Source of the DNA: Halomonas sp. ALS9
Lineage (GTDB): Bacteria; Pseudomonadota; Gammaproteobacteria; Pseudomonadales; Halomonadaceae
Length of the DNA stretch: 64,000 bases
Direction: 5' to 3'
Assembly: GCF_001651035.1 (NCBI RefSeq)
Contig: NZ_LXRG01000231.1
Span: forward strand, 1-64,000
Part shown: positions 26,088 to 35,698 of the stretch, one piece after another
Position numbering within the stretch: the first letter of the stretch is position 1
Layout of the letters: each line of letters starts with the position of its first letter
Position numbers and translations under genes: made by a program
The notes under the pieces: generated by a model
Seen by the model: the letters and a program-made list of their open reading frames with translations, nothing else
What the model was told of the DNA's origin: nothing
The model's database searches: none

Positions 26088-26096
26088 CCCCCCCCC
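26088..26096. repeat. Nine-base poly-C tract upstream of the VWA-autotransporter gene
   Basis: An uninterrupted run of nine C about 230 bases before the gene start, followed by the inverted repeat GCGCGGC/GCCGCGC near 26102-26128. Homopolymer runs of this length are prone to slippage. Confidence 0.8.
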
Positions 26097-26328
26097 TTTC
26101 AGCGCGGCGGTTAAATGGCAGGCCGCGCAGGTATAAAAATTGACTAATTTTAGTTAATTTTTTAGCGTGGCTTATGGTAATATAGTGCTACCTGCTTAAT
26201 TAGCTATGGCAGGAGGCAATGGCATGGACGCCCATAGACCCCATGGAAGTCTTTCTATGATGGCGTGGCATGCTGTTGTGTATGGCGCACGACGTGCTAA
26301 CACCAAAAAGAAAGAGGAAGGGAACAAA

Positions 26329-28374
26329 ATGCTTAAATTTAAGCAATCCTTGCTGACGATAGCGATTGGCGCTGCCACTTCAGTACCTATGCTAGCTCAG
26401 GCTGCATCAACTCTGGATTTGGCTGTCGTCATCGATGAATCGGGATCAATGGCAGGAGAGCACAACTACATCGGCTCTTATGTTGGTAACCTCGATAATC
26501 TATTGAACGATCAGGGTGTCTCTCTCAACCAGTACGGCCTAGTCGGCTTTGGAGGTACCAATTATACCTCAGTGGGAGCCAATGAAGCGGGTCGTGAGGA
26601 GGGACGTGCACTTTACCGCCACTTTATCCTGTCTCGTAGCCCTGATGGGGTATGGGGAGGCGCCGGCGATTTCCACCAAGAGACTAAGACTCTGGTAGTC
26701 AATGGCAGTTTTGAGGATGGCTATCGTGCTATTGATTACACTTTCCGAAATTTCGATTTCCGCGATGCGGCCGGCTCGGCAATAATGCTGATTTCCGATG
26801 AGGATCGTGATATCGATTCAGTAAATCTCCCTGGTGGCATGTCTTTGATCGATAAAGCGCATATTGAGCAGCAGCTCAAGGACAACGAAACCGTAGTGCA
26901 TGCCGTGGTACAGCAGTCATTCAGCGATCCGGAAGGTATGAACCGAAAAGTTATTGCCGTGGCTGGTGATAACCCAGCCACGGGCTTTTCTTACGTCGAG
27001 GATGCGCAGGGAGTCATTACCAAGGTAGAGGGTTACCAGTTCGGAAATCGTAGTTTGGACACCACACAGACCGATTACTCCGAGCTTGCACTGGCCTCTG
27101 GCGGCACAGTAATGGATATTAGAACTCTGCGCTCGGTTTACAATGATGCGGCTGCACTGCAGCAGTTGACTGGTGCTTTGGCCAATATCCTTGTTGAACT
27201 TTCTGTGGATCCCATCATCGGCATCAACTGTGACAATGCCTCAGGCAATGTTCTGCAACTCTGCGCAGCTCTGGCTCAGGCTCCGGAACTTCGATCAGTG
27301 GCTGCTGAGGTGGAAACCAGCGCACAGCTTCGCCAGCTTTCCCAGTACCAGGTTAACCAGATGGTTCAAACTGCCGTTCAGAACAATCGTGCGGTGGTAC
27401 AGACGGTTCGAAATCGCTTGGCCACTCTACGTCAGGCGGGTGCTAATGTTGTAGATATCAACATGATGGACTATTCAGGCGATAACATTGCCCTGAACGG
27501 TGAAACTACTTCCAATATGCGTGAAATACGTGGTGGGGCGGCTTCGGGCGATCTGAATGGTCTGGGCTATTTCATGCGCGGTACCTATATGCATGGTAAG
27601 CAGGACACCACTGAAGAGGCTAACGGCTACAGCTCTGATACTTATGCCTTGGTGCTGGGTGTTGATAGTTACTTGAACGATAAGACCCAGGTGGGGGTAG
27701 CGCTCAACTACACCACCACTGATGCCGACTTTGACCTGGCCAGTGGGGGGACTGATAGCGATACCTATGGCGTGACCCTGTATGGTTCACATGCGGTACT
27801 GCCTAATCTCTACCTTGAGGCCAGCGCTGGCTATGCGCAAGCGAGCTTCGACACCGAGCGTGATTCCGGTTTTGGTACAGTCCGCGGTGATACCGATGGC
27901 GATATCGCCTCAGTCTCACTTGGCGCACTCTACGAGCATGAAGTCAATAGCCGTCTGACTCTCCAGCCTTTCACTTACCTCAACTACACTAATGTAGAGC
28001 TAGATGGTTTCGAAGAGAGTGGAGGGATGACCGCCCTGGTCATCGACGACAGTCGCATTGAGTCGCTGGTTTCGCAAGTCGGCGCCAGTGCGGCCTACCA
28101 GCTGACTGACTCCCTTGTGGGGGTAGCTTCGCTTGCCTGGGAGCATGAGTTTGAGAATTCCGGGGGCTCTATAGCCTCCGCCTTCGCCAGCTCGCCCGAT
28201 AACGTTTTCAACGTTAAAACTCCTGAAATGGATAGCGACTATGGCCGCTTCGGCCTGGGGCTATCGAAGGGGCTGGGCTTGAACCGCACCCTGTCGGTAA
28301 ACGCCGAAGCGCTCTTTGCTCATAGTGATTATGAAGAGTACGGCATCGAGCTTCAATTCCGTCAGGAACTCTAA
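26329..28374 (+). CDS. VWA-domain autotransporter (type Va-like)
   Basis: The 681-residue protein starts at ATG 26329 (GGAAGGGA upstream); the longer frame from 26206 would spoil the signal peptide. After MLKFKQSLLTIAIGAATSVP and cleavage near AQA-A, a von Willebrand A domain (about 28-290) shows the metal-site motif DESGS (D36, S38, S40). A helical linker (about 330-410) precedes a C-terminal beta-barrel (about 430-681) of the autotransporter type, ending GIELQFRQEL, so the last residue is Leu where Phe is usual. The barrel should carry the VWA adhesin across the outer membrane. Its neighbour is a lipoprotein hydrolase seven bases downstream. Confidence 0.85.
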   Translation: MLKFKQSLLTIAIGAATSVPMLAQAASTLDLAVVIDESGSMAGEHNYIGSYVGNLDNLLNDQGVSLNQYGLVGFGGTNYTSVGANEAGREEGRALYRHFILSRSPDGVWGGAGDFHQETKTLVVNGSFEDGYRAIDYTFRNFDFRDAAGSAIMLISDEDRDIDSVNLPGGMSLIDKAHIEQQLKDNETVVHAVVQQSFSDPEGMNRKVIAVAGDNPATGFSYVEDAQGVITKVEGYQFGNRSLDTTQTDYSELALASGGTVMDIRTLRSVYNDAAALQQLTGALANILVELSVDPIIGINCDNASGNVLQLCAALAQAPELRSVAAEVETSAQLRQLSQYQVNQMVQTAVQNNRAVVQTVRNRLATLRQAGANVVDINMMDYSGDNIALNGETTSNMREIRGGAASGDLNGLGYFMRGTYMHGKQDTTEEANGYSSDTYALVLGVDSYLNDKTQVGVALNYTTTDADFDLASGGTDSDTYGVTLYGSHAVLPNLYLEASAGYAQASFDTERDSGFGTVRGDTDGDIASVSLGALYEHEVNSRLTLQPFTYLNYTNVELDGFEESGGMTALVIDDSRIESLVSQVGASAAYQLTDSLVGVASLAWEHEFENSGGSIASAFASSPDNVFNVKTPEMDSDYGRFGLGLSKGLGLNRTLSVNAEALFAHSDYEEYGIELQFRQEL

Positions 28375-28380
28375 GCCAAA

Positions 28381-29196
28381 ATGATGGCAATGCGCATTAA
28401 GGGGCCAGCTAGGTGGCTGGCCCCTCTGGTTTTTGGGGTGCTGCTTGCAGGCTGTGTCTCACCGCCAATCCATGTCGATAACTTGTCAGCCTCGCTGGCG
28501 GGGCGAGAAAGTGTAAGCGTGAGCAAACTGTACGGCGGGGACTTCGAGCTGCTAGCGATTGAGAAAGCCGGCAATGGCAGTACGATATACCTCTACCTGG
28601 AAGGCGATGGTCGCCCCTGGGTGAGTGGCGGAAGCCATGTTTCTGATGATCCCAGCCCGCGTCGACCTTATCTGCTACCTATAATGCTTGATTCACCTGG
28701 GCCGGCCCTTTATCTAGGGCGGCCCTGTTATTTTGGCCTGGGCCCAAAGCGGCACTGTCATCCGACACTTTGGACTTTTTCGCGATATTCCGATCGCGTC
28801 ATTATGGCAATGGTGGAGGCAGCAGAGCAATGGCTGGCGACATACCATGAAGAGAGTATGGTGACACTGGTAGGGCATTCAGGTGGCGGTGTACTGGCGC
28901 TGTTGATGGCGGAGCGTCTGCCTCAGGTCAACAGAGTCATAGCAATGGCGACGCCAGTGAGCCTTTCAACTTGGGCTCAGCAACACGACTACTTTCCTTT
29001 ATTCGATTCTCTCGACCCAATGACTCTCCAGAACTGGCGTTCCGATGTAGAGAGGCATTTCCTATTTGGCAGCGATGATCGCGTCGTGCCACCTGGGCGC
29101 TTTGCACCTCTGGCAAGGACAATCCCAGGAAGCAAGGTTGAAATCGTACGGGGTCAAGGCCACCGATGTTGCACGCTGCATCCGCGCGTAGATTGA
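28381..29196 (+). CDS. Lipoprotein with alpha/beta-hydrolase fold
   Basis: A 271-residue protein with a lipobox (GVLLAGC, C25) after a short signal peptide, so it is probably lipid-anchored in the envelope. The nucleophile elbow GHSGGG (S167) and the late HR segment (GQGHRCC) give a serine-hydrolase triad, with the acid likely in FGSDDRVVPPG. Substrate unknown. It follows the VWA-autotransporter closely and is probably cotranscribed. ATG codons at 28381, 28384 and 28390 are all possible starts; the ribosome-binding site is weak. Confidence 0.8.
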   Translation: MMAMRIKGPARWLAPLVFGVLLAGCVSPPIHVDNLSASLAGRESVSVSKLYGGDFELLAIEKAGNGSTIYLYLEGDGRPWVSGGSHVSDDPSPRRPYLLPIMLDSPGPALYLGRPCYFGLGPKRHCHPTLWTFSRYSDRVIMAMVEAAEQWLATYHEESMVTLVGHSGGGVLALLMAERLPQVNRVIAMATPVSLSTWAQQHDYFPLFDSLDPMTLQNWRSDVERHFLFGSDDRVVPPGRFAPLARTIPGSKVEIVRGQGHRCCTLHPRVD

Positions 29197-29383
29197 TTAT
29201 CCTATTGTTGATAAGGACACTCAGTTGAGCGTTGAAATGGGGGTACTATTGAACGTGGCTTCCAGTTGCTGTTTCGCACTTTTATCCTTTCCTGGCGGCT
29301 CTCTGCAGTTAATTTTGGTAAAAAACCGAACATAGCCAAGTTTTATCAGCGGGCAAGGTGAGTAATAAACTTGTTGTGAATAA

Positions 29384-30316
29384 TCAATCTTTAGAGCGCC
29401 AATAAGAGCTATGCATGGAAAGTATAGGTTTAATCCAGGTGGGAAGGTATTTCTCTATACGGCCTAAGCAATAGCCTAAATATTTAAAACCAGTGCGTAT
29501 TATTACTTCTGGCAGCCTGTGGAGTGCTTTTTTAGCAACATAACCTAACTCAGACACAACAAAGCGCATGCCTTCGCCTTCAGCATTCCCTAGCCACTCT
29601 AATAGCCACGCCTCACGGTGATGAAGAACGCCAATATCGAAGTAACGACGAAACTCTTCCAGCAGCGAGTAGTTGTGAGAGTGAAGAACGCGGGCTTGAG
29701 AGCGATAGGCCAATTTCCACCCTCCCTTTAATAATCTTGCGCCGGCGATCATATCTTCGCTAAGAATGGTTTTTTCAGGGAAGCCATCAACAGAAAGCAA
29801 AGCTTCACGTCGGTAGGCGGTAAAGGAATTAGATAAAAATGCTGCTTTAATACCTAAATTAGGAATATCGCTTTCATCTACCACGCGCGACTGAGCAGGG
29901 TAATTAAAATAGCGGGCGTGTGCAGCGATTGGTGTAGCCTCTAAATGCGGCAATTGCCTGCCAAACGCCGCTCCGATACCAGTATCCTCAAAAGCATTTA
30001 CTAACTGAATGAGGGCATTGGGTTCCTCTACCAGTGCATCCTGGGTAAGGAAAATAATAATATCGCAATCATGTAAATAACTGAGTGCCCATTGACGGGT
30101 GCCGCCATGGTCAAAGTCACAGCGCTGAATAGGAACAACTTCCCAGCCATGTTCGTGAGCAAGTGTCGGCGTGCAATCAGTTGAACTTGAATCAATGACT
30201 AGCTTTCTACAGGCCGTCCCAGAGGCTGCATTCGTCTTAGCCAACCAGTCAGACCAATCTTTGCCAGCGTTCAAGGTCGGCACGCATATACCCCAAGATA
30301 AGTTTTTTTCTGCCAT
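29384..30316 (-). CDS. Family-2 glycosyltransferase (rhamnosyltransferase-like)
   Basis: A 310-residue GT-A enzyme. WGICVPTLNAG opens the nucleotide-binding fold and the later VIDSSSTDCTPTLAHEHGW, HGGTRQWAL and FLTQDALVEEP segments are typical of RfbN-type rhamnosyltransferases. The C-terminus is amphipathic and probably membrane-associated. Last gene of the six-gene leftward polysaccharide operon; only six bases separate it from the large glycosyltransferase gene. Sugar donor not provable from sequence. Confidence 0.88.
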   Translation of the reverse strand: MAEKNLSWGICVPTLNAGKDWSDWLAKTNAASGTACRKLVIDSSSTDCTPTLAHEHGWEVVPIQRCDFDHGGTRQWALSYLHDCDIIIFLTQDALVEEPNALIQLVNAFEDTGIGAAFGRQLPHLEATPIAAHARYFNYPAQSRVVDESDIPNLGIKAAFLSNSFTAYRREALLSVDGFPEKTILSEDMIAGARLLKGGWKLAYRSQARVLHSHNYSLLEEFRRYFDIGVLHHREAWLLEWLGNAEGEGMRFVVSELGYVAKKALHRLPEVIIRTGFKYLGYCLGRIEKYLPTWIKPILSMHSSYWRSKD

Positions 30317-30322
30317 GATGGT

Positions 30323-33300
30323 TTATAACTCTTTCAGCAGACGGCTTTTAACTTTGCGCTGTAATCCCGCTGGTACATGTCGAGATAATTCTCGTAAGAA
30401 TGGCTGTGCCCTAAGCCAATAAAGCATTGAGACTAATGCTTTGCGTGCACGCATGGTGCTAGTGTCAGGATGAGATGCATGAGCTTGCCAATGAGAGGGC
30501 AAGCTAGGCAGTTGGCTATTTGGAATAGCAGCATCTATATCAATAGCATATTGCTGTGCATAAAAAGGGGTAGGAATAGATGGCCATGATGCATGTTCGG
30601 CTGCCGTTGAACCAACGACATTTTCTGGGCGTTGTAAAAAAGAAGAGAACCAATGACACCACTGGTTAGGTGAGCTATCCCACTCCAGTAGCCAAGAGTT
30701 CGGGCGCTTGGCCAGACGCTCTGGCAAAGCGCCTATATTGGTAGCCACAATCGGTAAGCCAAGTGCCAAACACGTACTGAGGGTGTAGCTATAAGTTTCC
30801 GGCCATAAAGGCGGAAACCAAGCAATATGTGGCCGCCACTCATTCAGTAATGTAGGTAATTCATCATCTTGATAAGCGCCAGTAACTGAGAGGTTTGTCA
30901 GTGGTTTAAAGGCACGATAAGCAAAACCAAAGAGCCGGAACTCAATGCTCAAGCCCAGTTTAGCTGCTTGAGCGGCAACATCCTCTAATACATCTGCACC
31001 TTTAATAGCTGAGAGAGCACCGATAACGGCCACCCGTAGTGGCTCGTGCATTTCAGGTGCTTGCCAAGCAGGAGTAGGGTACGTAGCGTTTTCTTGATCA
31101 GGGTGTACTGCAACCTTTACATCCAGGTCTGGAATGTAGCGCTTTATCCGCGCTGAAGTATCTTGGCTGGGTGTAATAACACGATCGCTTGCAAGTAACC
31201 ACTCAGCATGGCGCTCACGCCATTCAGTAATACTGCTGCCATCAGGAGCTGGTTGCTGAGCCAGGCAACGTTGGCATTGTTGAATGCCTTCTTCTCCACA
31301 ATAGCGGTTATCATCGCGTGTTAGTGAAATTTGCGGACACACTGCATAATAATCATGCAGCGTCACATCTTGCGGCACGCTTAACTCTTTTGCGAGACCT
31401 AAAATACTGTCATTGAAGCCCAGCCAATGGTGCACGTGAACTCTAACGACCCCAAGTGCTTTAAGCATTTCTACCATTTCATCGAAGGCATCAGGCAGGA
31501 CATAATCAAGCTGCATCGCCTCTGCATCGTCTAGAAGAGAAAGCCTGGCGCCGCCTACCGGGCTTGGGCGAAGTATTAACCACTCCACCTCCTTGGCTAG
31601 TGTTTCTGCCAGCTCTTGGCAATGACGTTCTGTCCCACCGCCACGCTGATGATTTATCATTAATACGCGTGGCTTATTGCTATTGCGCAAGCGGGCCACA
31701 TCGATGGCAAGACGTGCTTGTTGAGCTGGATCTTGCTGAATAAACTGGTGAACGCGCGCTTCATAATCTGGATGTAATTTATGGAGCACCTCTAGCGCGT
31801 TAGTCACTCGTTCTGGCTGACTATCGCCAAAACTCACACTTCCCTTATGCCAAGCAAAAACATCCAGGGCATGCAAATGACACCATCCTGCTTTTAAAGT
31901 GCGCATGCAGAAGTCATTTTCTTCACCGTAGCCTTTACCAAAATTATCCTCGTCGAATAGTCCTACTGCCTCTAATGCTTCACGTCGAATATACATACAA
32001 AAACCAATGCCCGTCGGTATCTCAACCGTTAGACCAGCATTGATCTGAGCGAAAAGTTGATCCAGTTCAGGTAGCGTATATCCTTCGGCTAAAAGGTTGT
32101 CTTGGCAGAAGCGTGGATAGCTACAGATAGTGGCGTTATTCGAAAAAGGGGTAACGCTAGCCGCCGGTCTGGTTGTGGGCAGGTAGGCTGCTTTAATCAG
32201 GCGATCTAGCCAATCATTGGCAACTTCAGCATCGCTATTGAGTAAGACGACATCGGCATTGTGTGAGTAAGCCATGCCGCGATTGACAGTTCCTACAAAG
32301 CCTAGGTTTTGCTCATTTTCCAATAGCACCATAGGTCGTGTTTTAGCAACTTCTCGCAACCACTCGGTGAGTGCTGGTTCAGGGCTGGCATCATTAATCA
32401 CTATGAGTCGATAAGCATGAGAAGATTCACTAGCCCAAACGCTTTCCAGGCAGGCACGTGTCTCCCCTAATCCTTTATAAACAGGAACAATGATGTCCAC
32501 AGGCCCAGCGGGCTGCTTTTGTTTAGCACTCGCGATAGGCAGTTGGGTGCTAAACGCTGTTTGAGCTTTAGTTGCTGAGAAAAATGAACGCTGAGAAACA
32601 TTCGAACGTATATGGCGTAGCCGGTCTGTTAACCAGCGCAGAGGTGCCGTTATACGCATAGAGCGAGAGCCAACCAGGGCGTTAACTTCATTCTGTAGCG
32701 TGTTGAGCTGATCTAACGTATTTGCATGTGCTTGCTTGAGCGAAGCATGTTCTTGTTGTAATGAGCTATATTCATGCTGGAGCGCTTGGTGCTTCTTTCC
32801 AGTCTCAGTGTCGATTGGTTCAAACGGCTCAATATAATGCTCATGTTCACGTTTCAAAGCATTAAAGCGTTCCCATATGGCACTATGCTCTTGATGCAAG
32901 GAAGCATGTAATTCTTGCAGCTTTTCATAATGTTCATGCAGCTCTTGGAGTTGTCCCAGCCGCTCATGATTTTGCTGATGCAGCTTTGCTTCGCTGGCGT
33001 GTAGTTGCTCAGCATCCCACTCTAATTGCTCAAGTCGATCAATTAGTGATGCAAGGCCCTTGGCCAGAAGGTCAAAATTAACTCTGGGTAACCACTTGTT
33101 CCACACAGCACTTCTTGCCTCTTGATAGGTGGCAATATCGCGTTGTTGAGATAACCCAGAGTTGCCTAGCGCCATGCAATACGTCGCACTGTCACCCGGC
33201 ACATGTATAAAGTCACCTTGTTGAGAAAGCTGTAGCCAAAAATCCCAATCCTCAAGATGAGAGAAGTGTGTGTCAAACTGACAACTCCCTGTTCGAACAG

Positions 33301-33778
33301 CCTCCATTCGAAACAGCACCGCATGGATAGGTAATGTGTTATGGACTAAAAGCTCACCGGGTACCCAGGGGGAGTCCATACTGATTAGCGGCTCGCCGCC
33401 AGATGACTCTAACCGCACACCGCTATAGGCGGCAGGCGCAGCAGGGAAGTCGTTCAATGCTTCCACCAAACGACGTATATGATGAGGGTCAATTAAGTCG
33501 TCATCGTCAAGAAATAACGCCAGAGGCGTCTGAACCGCCTGCAAGCCCATATTTGCAGCATCGGGACGCGACAGTGCTACGCCTGGATCAACTAATTCGC
33601 AACTGACCTCCAAATTGGGCAGAGGGCGGTGCGGCTGTCCTGATGCATTGACTACCACAATATGAAGAGGTGAGTAGTCTTGAGCGTTGGCTGACGCCAA
33701 AGCAGAAATAAGATGATCGCGATCCATGCTGCGAATAAGCAGGCTAACGGCAGGAGTATTTAGACTAAGCGTTGACAT
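30323..33778 (-). CDS. 1151-residue multi-domain glycosyltransferase (GT2, coiled-coil, GT2, GT4)
   Basis: Three glycosyltransferase modules in one chain. Residues about 1-215 are a GT2 (VSLLIRSMDRDHLISAL, LFLDDDDLIDPHH); 225-375 a long coiled-coil with many HE, LQ and QEH heptads, ending in SRSMRITAPLRWLTDRLR; 425-690 a second GT2 (VDIIVPVYKG, LLNSDAEVANDWLDRL); 705-1065 a GT4-like module (NHQRGGGTERHCQELAETLA, GALSAIKGADVLEDVA). It probably builds several linkages of the polysaccharide at the inner membrane. GGAAG precedes the ATG. Confidence 0.9.
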   Translation of the reverse strand: MSTLSLNTPAVSLLIRSMDRDHLISALASANAQDYSPLHIVVVNASGQPHRPLPNLEVSCELVDPGVALSRPDAANMGLQAVQTPLALFLDDDDLIDPHHIRRLVEALNDFPAAPAAYSGVRLESSGGEPLISMDSPWVPGELLVHNTLPIHAVLFRMEAVRTGSCQFDTHFSHLEDWDFWLQLSQQGDFIHVPGDSATYCMALGNSGLSQQRDIATYQEARSAVWNKWLPRVNFDLLAKGLASLIDRLEQLEWDAEQLHASEAKLHQQNHERLGQLQELHEHYEKLQELHASLHQEHSAIWERFNALKREHEHYIEPFEPIDTETGKKHQALQHEYSSLQQEHASLKQAHANTLDQLNTLQNEVNALVGSRSMRITAPLRWLTDRLRHIRSNVSQRSFFSATKAQTAFSTQLPIASAKQKQPAGPVDIIVPVYKGLGETRACLESVWASESSHAYRLIVINDASPEPALTEWLREVAKTRPMVLLENEQNLGFVGTVNRGMAYSHNADVVLLNSDAEVANDWLDRLIKAAYLPTTRPAASVTPFSNNATICSYPRFCQDNLLAEGYTLPELDQLFAQINAGLTVEIPTGIGFCMYIRREALEAVGLFDEDNFGKGYGEENDFCMRTLKAGWCHLHALDVFAWHKGSVSFGDSQPERVTNALEVLHKLHPDYEARVHQFIQQDPAQQARLAIDVARLRNSNKPRVLMINHQRGGGTERHCQELAETLAKEVEWLILRPSPVGGARLSLLDDAEAMQLDYVLPDAFDEMVEMLKALGVVRVHVHHWLGFNDSILGLAKELSVPQDVTLHDYYAVCPQISLTRDDNRYCGEEGIQQCQRCLAQQPAPDGSSITEWRERHAEWLLASDRVITPSQDTSARIKRYIPDLDVKVAVHPDQENATYPTPAWQAPEMHEPLRVAVIGALSAIKGADVLEDVAAQAAKLGLSIEFRLFGFAYRAFKPLTNLSVTGAYQDDELPTLLNEWRPHIAWFPPLWPETYSYTLSTCLALGLPIVATNIGALPERLAKRPNSWLLEWDSSPNQWCHWFSSFLQRPENVVGSTAAEHASWPSIPTPFYAQQYAIDIDAAIPNSQLPSLPSHWQAHASHPDTSTMRARKALVSMLYWLRAQPFLRELSRHVPAGLQRKVKSRLLKEL

Positions 33779-33802
33779 AAACTTCCTAAAAGCACGACGC
33801 GC

Positions 33803-34708
33803 TTATCCGCGTCCTAATAAATATTTCAACCGTGAAAGCCACCGCCAGCTACGAGTTGCATAGATAGCCTGCAAGGTTTGTTCTGCTTCCTGGCGGGCAT
33901 GCTGGCTATCCTTAAGCGCCTTCTGAAGCACCGCTTTATCGCTCTGCAGTGAATCAATGTGATGTGTATATTCTAGCTGAGACTGTTGCAGTGCTTTTTC
34001 GCAGCGTAAAAGTGCCTGATCTTGGACTGAAGGCAAGGTCACAGTGGCAGACACTGCATCAGCGAACACAATATGGAAGGCTTCTGCTGCAGTCACGCCA
34101 AGGCCCAGTGTATAACTGCGATACTGATTTAGGCCGGTGATTTGTTCTGCATAACGTTGCTCTGCTAGCTGGGATGCAAAGCACGTCATGGCTTCTGCTT
34201 TCAACGCGCTAACAGATGAAATATCCACCAACTGGTTTGCACTTAAGGGAACCCCGATTTCGTACAAGGCAATGTTTAAAGGTACGTCGCTTTGTTCTAC
34301 AAAGCGTGCACCAGCTTGGAGTGCTGCGTCACAGGCGGCGCGATGGTCTGGGTGCATCTCCCAGCAAGAAGGCGCCAGCAACAAGTCAGGTTGAAATTCT
34401 AACAACGTTTCCAGTAATTGTTGGGTTAGCGCTTCTCGCGCTTCTTCTAGCCCTCGGTCGGTAAACTCCCAGTTAATTGGCGCTGGGTAACCCAGTAGCT
34501 GGGCAGCCTTCTTAGACTCGCATAAGCGAAGTGCCGCCTGAGGTCCTTGTGTAGCAATAATCACTTGAATCTCAGCGCCTTGAGCTACCAAATGAGCCAA
34601 AGCACCGCCACAACCGAATACCTCATCATCTGGATGAGGGGCAAGTACTATCACGCGTTTACCTACCAGATCGCTTGCATGGTAGGGAACGTACCAAGCT
34701 TCTCTCAT
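33803..34708 (-). CDS. PIG-L family deacetylase with coiled-coil tail
   Basis: About 301 residues from ATG 34708, preferred over the GTG at 34729 because AAGGA lies at good spacing. LAPHPDDEVFGCGG (HPDDE at 25-29) and MHPDHRA supply the zinc ligands of the PIG-L/LmbE fold, which removes N-acetyl groups from amino sugars. After the catalytic domain a short coiled-coil (about 235-275) leads into ATRSWRWLSRLKYLLGRG, a tail like the one in the neighbouring large glycosyltransferase. Likely trims a sugar during polysaccharide synthesis. Confidence 0.88.
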   Translation of the reverse strand: MREAWYVPYHASDLVGKRVIVLAPHPDDEVFGCGGALAHLVAQGAEIQVIIATQGPQAALRLCESKKAAQLLGYPAPINWEFTDRGLEEAREALTQQLLETLLEFQPDLLLAPSCWEMHPDHRAACDAALQAGARFVEQSDVPLNIALYEIGVPLSANQLVDISSVSALKAEAMTCFASQLAEQRYAEQITGLNQYRSYTLGLGVTAAEAFHIVFADAVSATVTLPSVQDQALLRCEKALQQSQLEYTHHIDSLQSDKAVLQKALKDSQHARQEAEQTLQAIYATRSWRWLSRLKYLLGRG

Positions 34709-34738
34709 CGTTATATCCTTATCGTTCACTTTCCAGGG

Positions 34739-35698
34739 CTAGCGAAAATCCGTATCTCCGCCCATTAACCACCAGCACCCAGCTACTTCCATACCCAGTG
34801 TCAGCCCATTCACTTGGCTGCCCGGTACTACTACCTCGGTAGGCGTTAATTGTGGCTGGGTAGCAGTAAGATGCATTGCGACAGAAGGGGTCAGCCACGC
34901 GCTTAAATATTTGGCACCCAGCCGAGAGATAATGTGCTGGGTACATTTAACAACTTCAGGCATAGCCTTTAGAGGGGCAATGATATCCAGTAGTTCGACG
35001 GTATCCGCTGTATGTTGGCGAACCACACACACGCCTAACGCACGCTGCGTTACTCGCTCTTTGACTAGCCAACAAAGATACCCGCGCTCAGGACCATTAA
35101 TATAGCGATGCGATAGCCATGGCCAGTCACGAACAGCGATGGCGAATGCCCCTAATTCTTTTACCATACCAGCCCAAAGGGCATCGACTACCGGCGCATG
35201 GTTAGCTTGAATTGGGGTGGCTGTACTGCGTAATCGGCGCATAGCGCGTGCAGGCCAGCGAGCTTCGTCAATGCGGTCTGTTGTACAGTAAAGTTTTAAT
35301 GTCTTACCCAGACGAGCATGGCGTGCATGGGGGAAGCCAAAAGCATAGCGGTAAGGGTGGCCTATACCCACCTGCTCGGCAAAAAAGGTCTGCACTACCC
35401 GGTAAAAAGGGCCCCGACGCGTTAATATGCCGCGATAAGCAGGGTCAACCATCACATCCCCCATCTGCACGATAGAGCAGGGCTGGCCATTAACCAGTGC
35501 CTTGCGTGGCATACCTCCATTAAAAGCGATGATATCGCCTTCATATACACACACTACTCCGGGCGATGAGGCAAAACGGTACTTCCACTGCCACATTTCA
35601 AGCGGCATAGCATGGCCAAATACGCGTTCAAAAAGTGCCAATAAAGCGGGTAAATCGGCAGGTTCAGCCCAGCGCGTTTGCCATTCATTGCTAAACAT
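34739..35698 (-). CDS. GNAT-like acyltransferase in the polysaccharide operon
   Basis: About 319 residues from ATG 35698, which overlaps the stop codon of the ABC ATPase gene (ATGTTTAG). Features are RWAEPADLPALLALFERVFG, then WQWKYRF, then GDVMVDPAYRGILTRRGPFYRV with the V-x-P-x-Y-R-G acyl-CoA-loop pattern of GNAT proteins. The second half is less like any family I know. It may acylate a sugar of the exported polymer, as several GNAT proteins in such clusters do. Confidence 0.7.
   Translation of the reverse strand: MFSNEWQTRWAEPADLPALLALFERVFGHAMPLEMWQWKYRFASSPGVVCVYEGDIIAFNGGMPRKALVNGQPCSIVQMGDVMVDPAYRGILTRRGPFYRVVQTFFAEQVGIGHPYRYAFGFPHARHARLGKTLKLYCTTDRIDEARWPARAMRRLRSTATPIQANHAPVVDALWAGMVKELGAFAIAVRDWPWLSHRYINGPERGYLCWLVKERVTQRALGVCVVRQHTADTVELLDIIAPLKAMPEVVKCTQHIISRLGAKYLSAWLTPSVAMHLTATQPQLTPTEVVVPGSQVNGLTLGMEVAGCWWLMGGDTDFR

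Noticed and set aside
26206..26328. Upstream start for the VWA-autotransporter
   Set aside because: It would add 41 charged or irrelevant residues ahead of an otherwise clean signal peptide; GGAAGGGA precedes the internal ATG.
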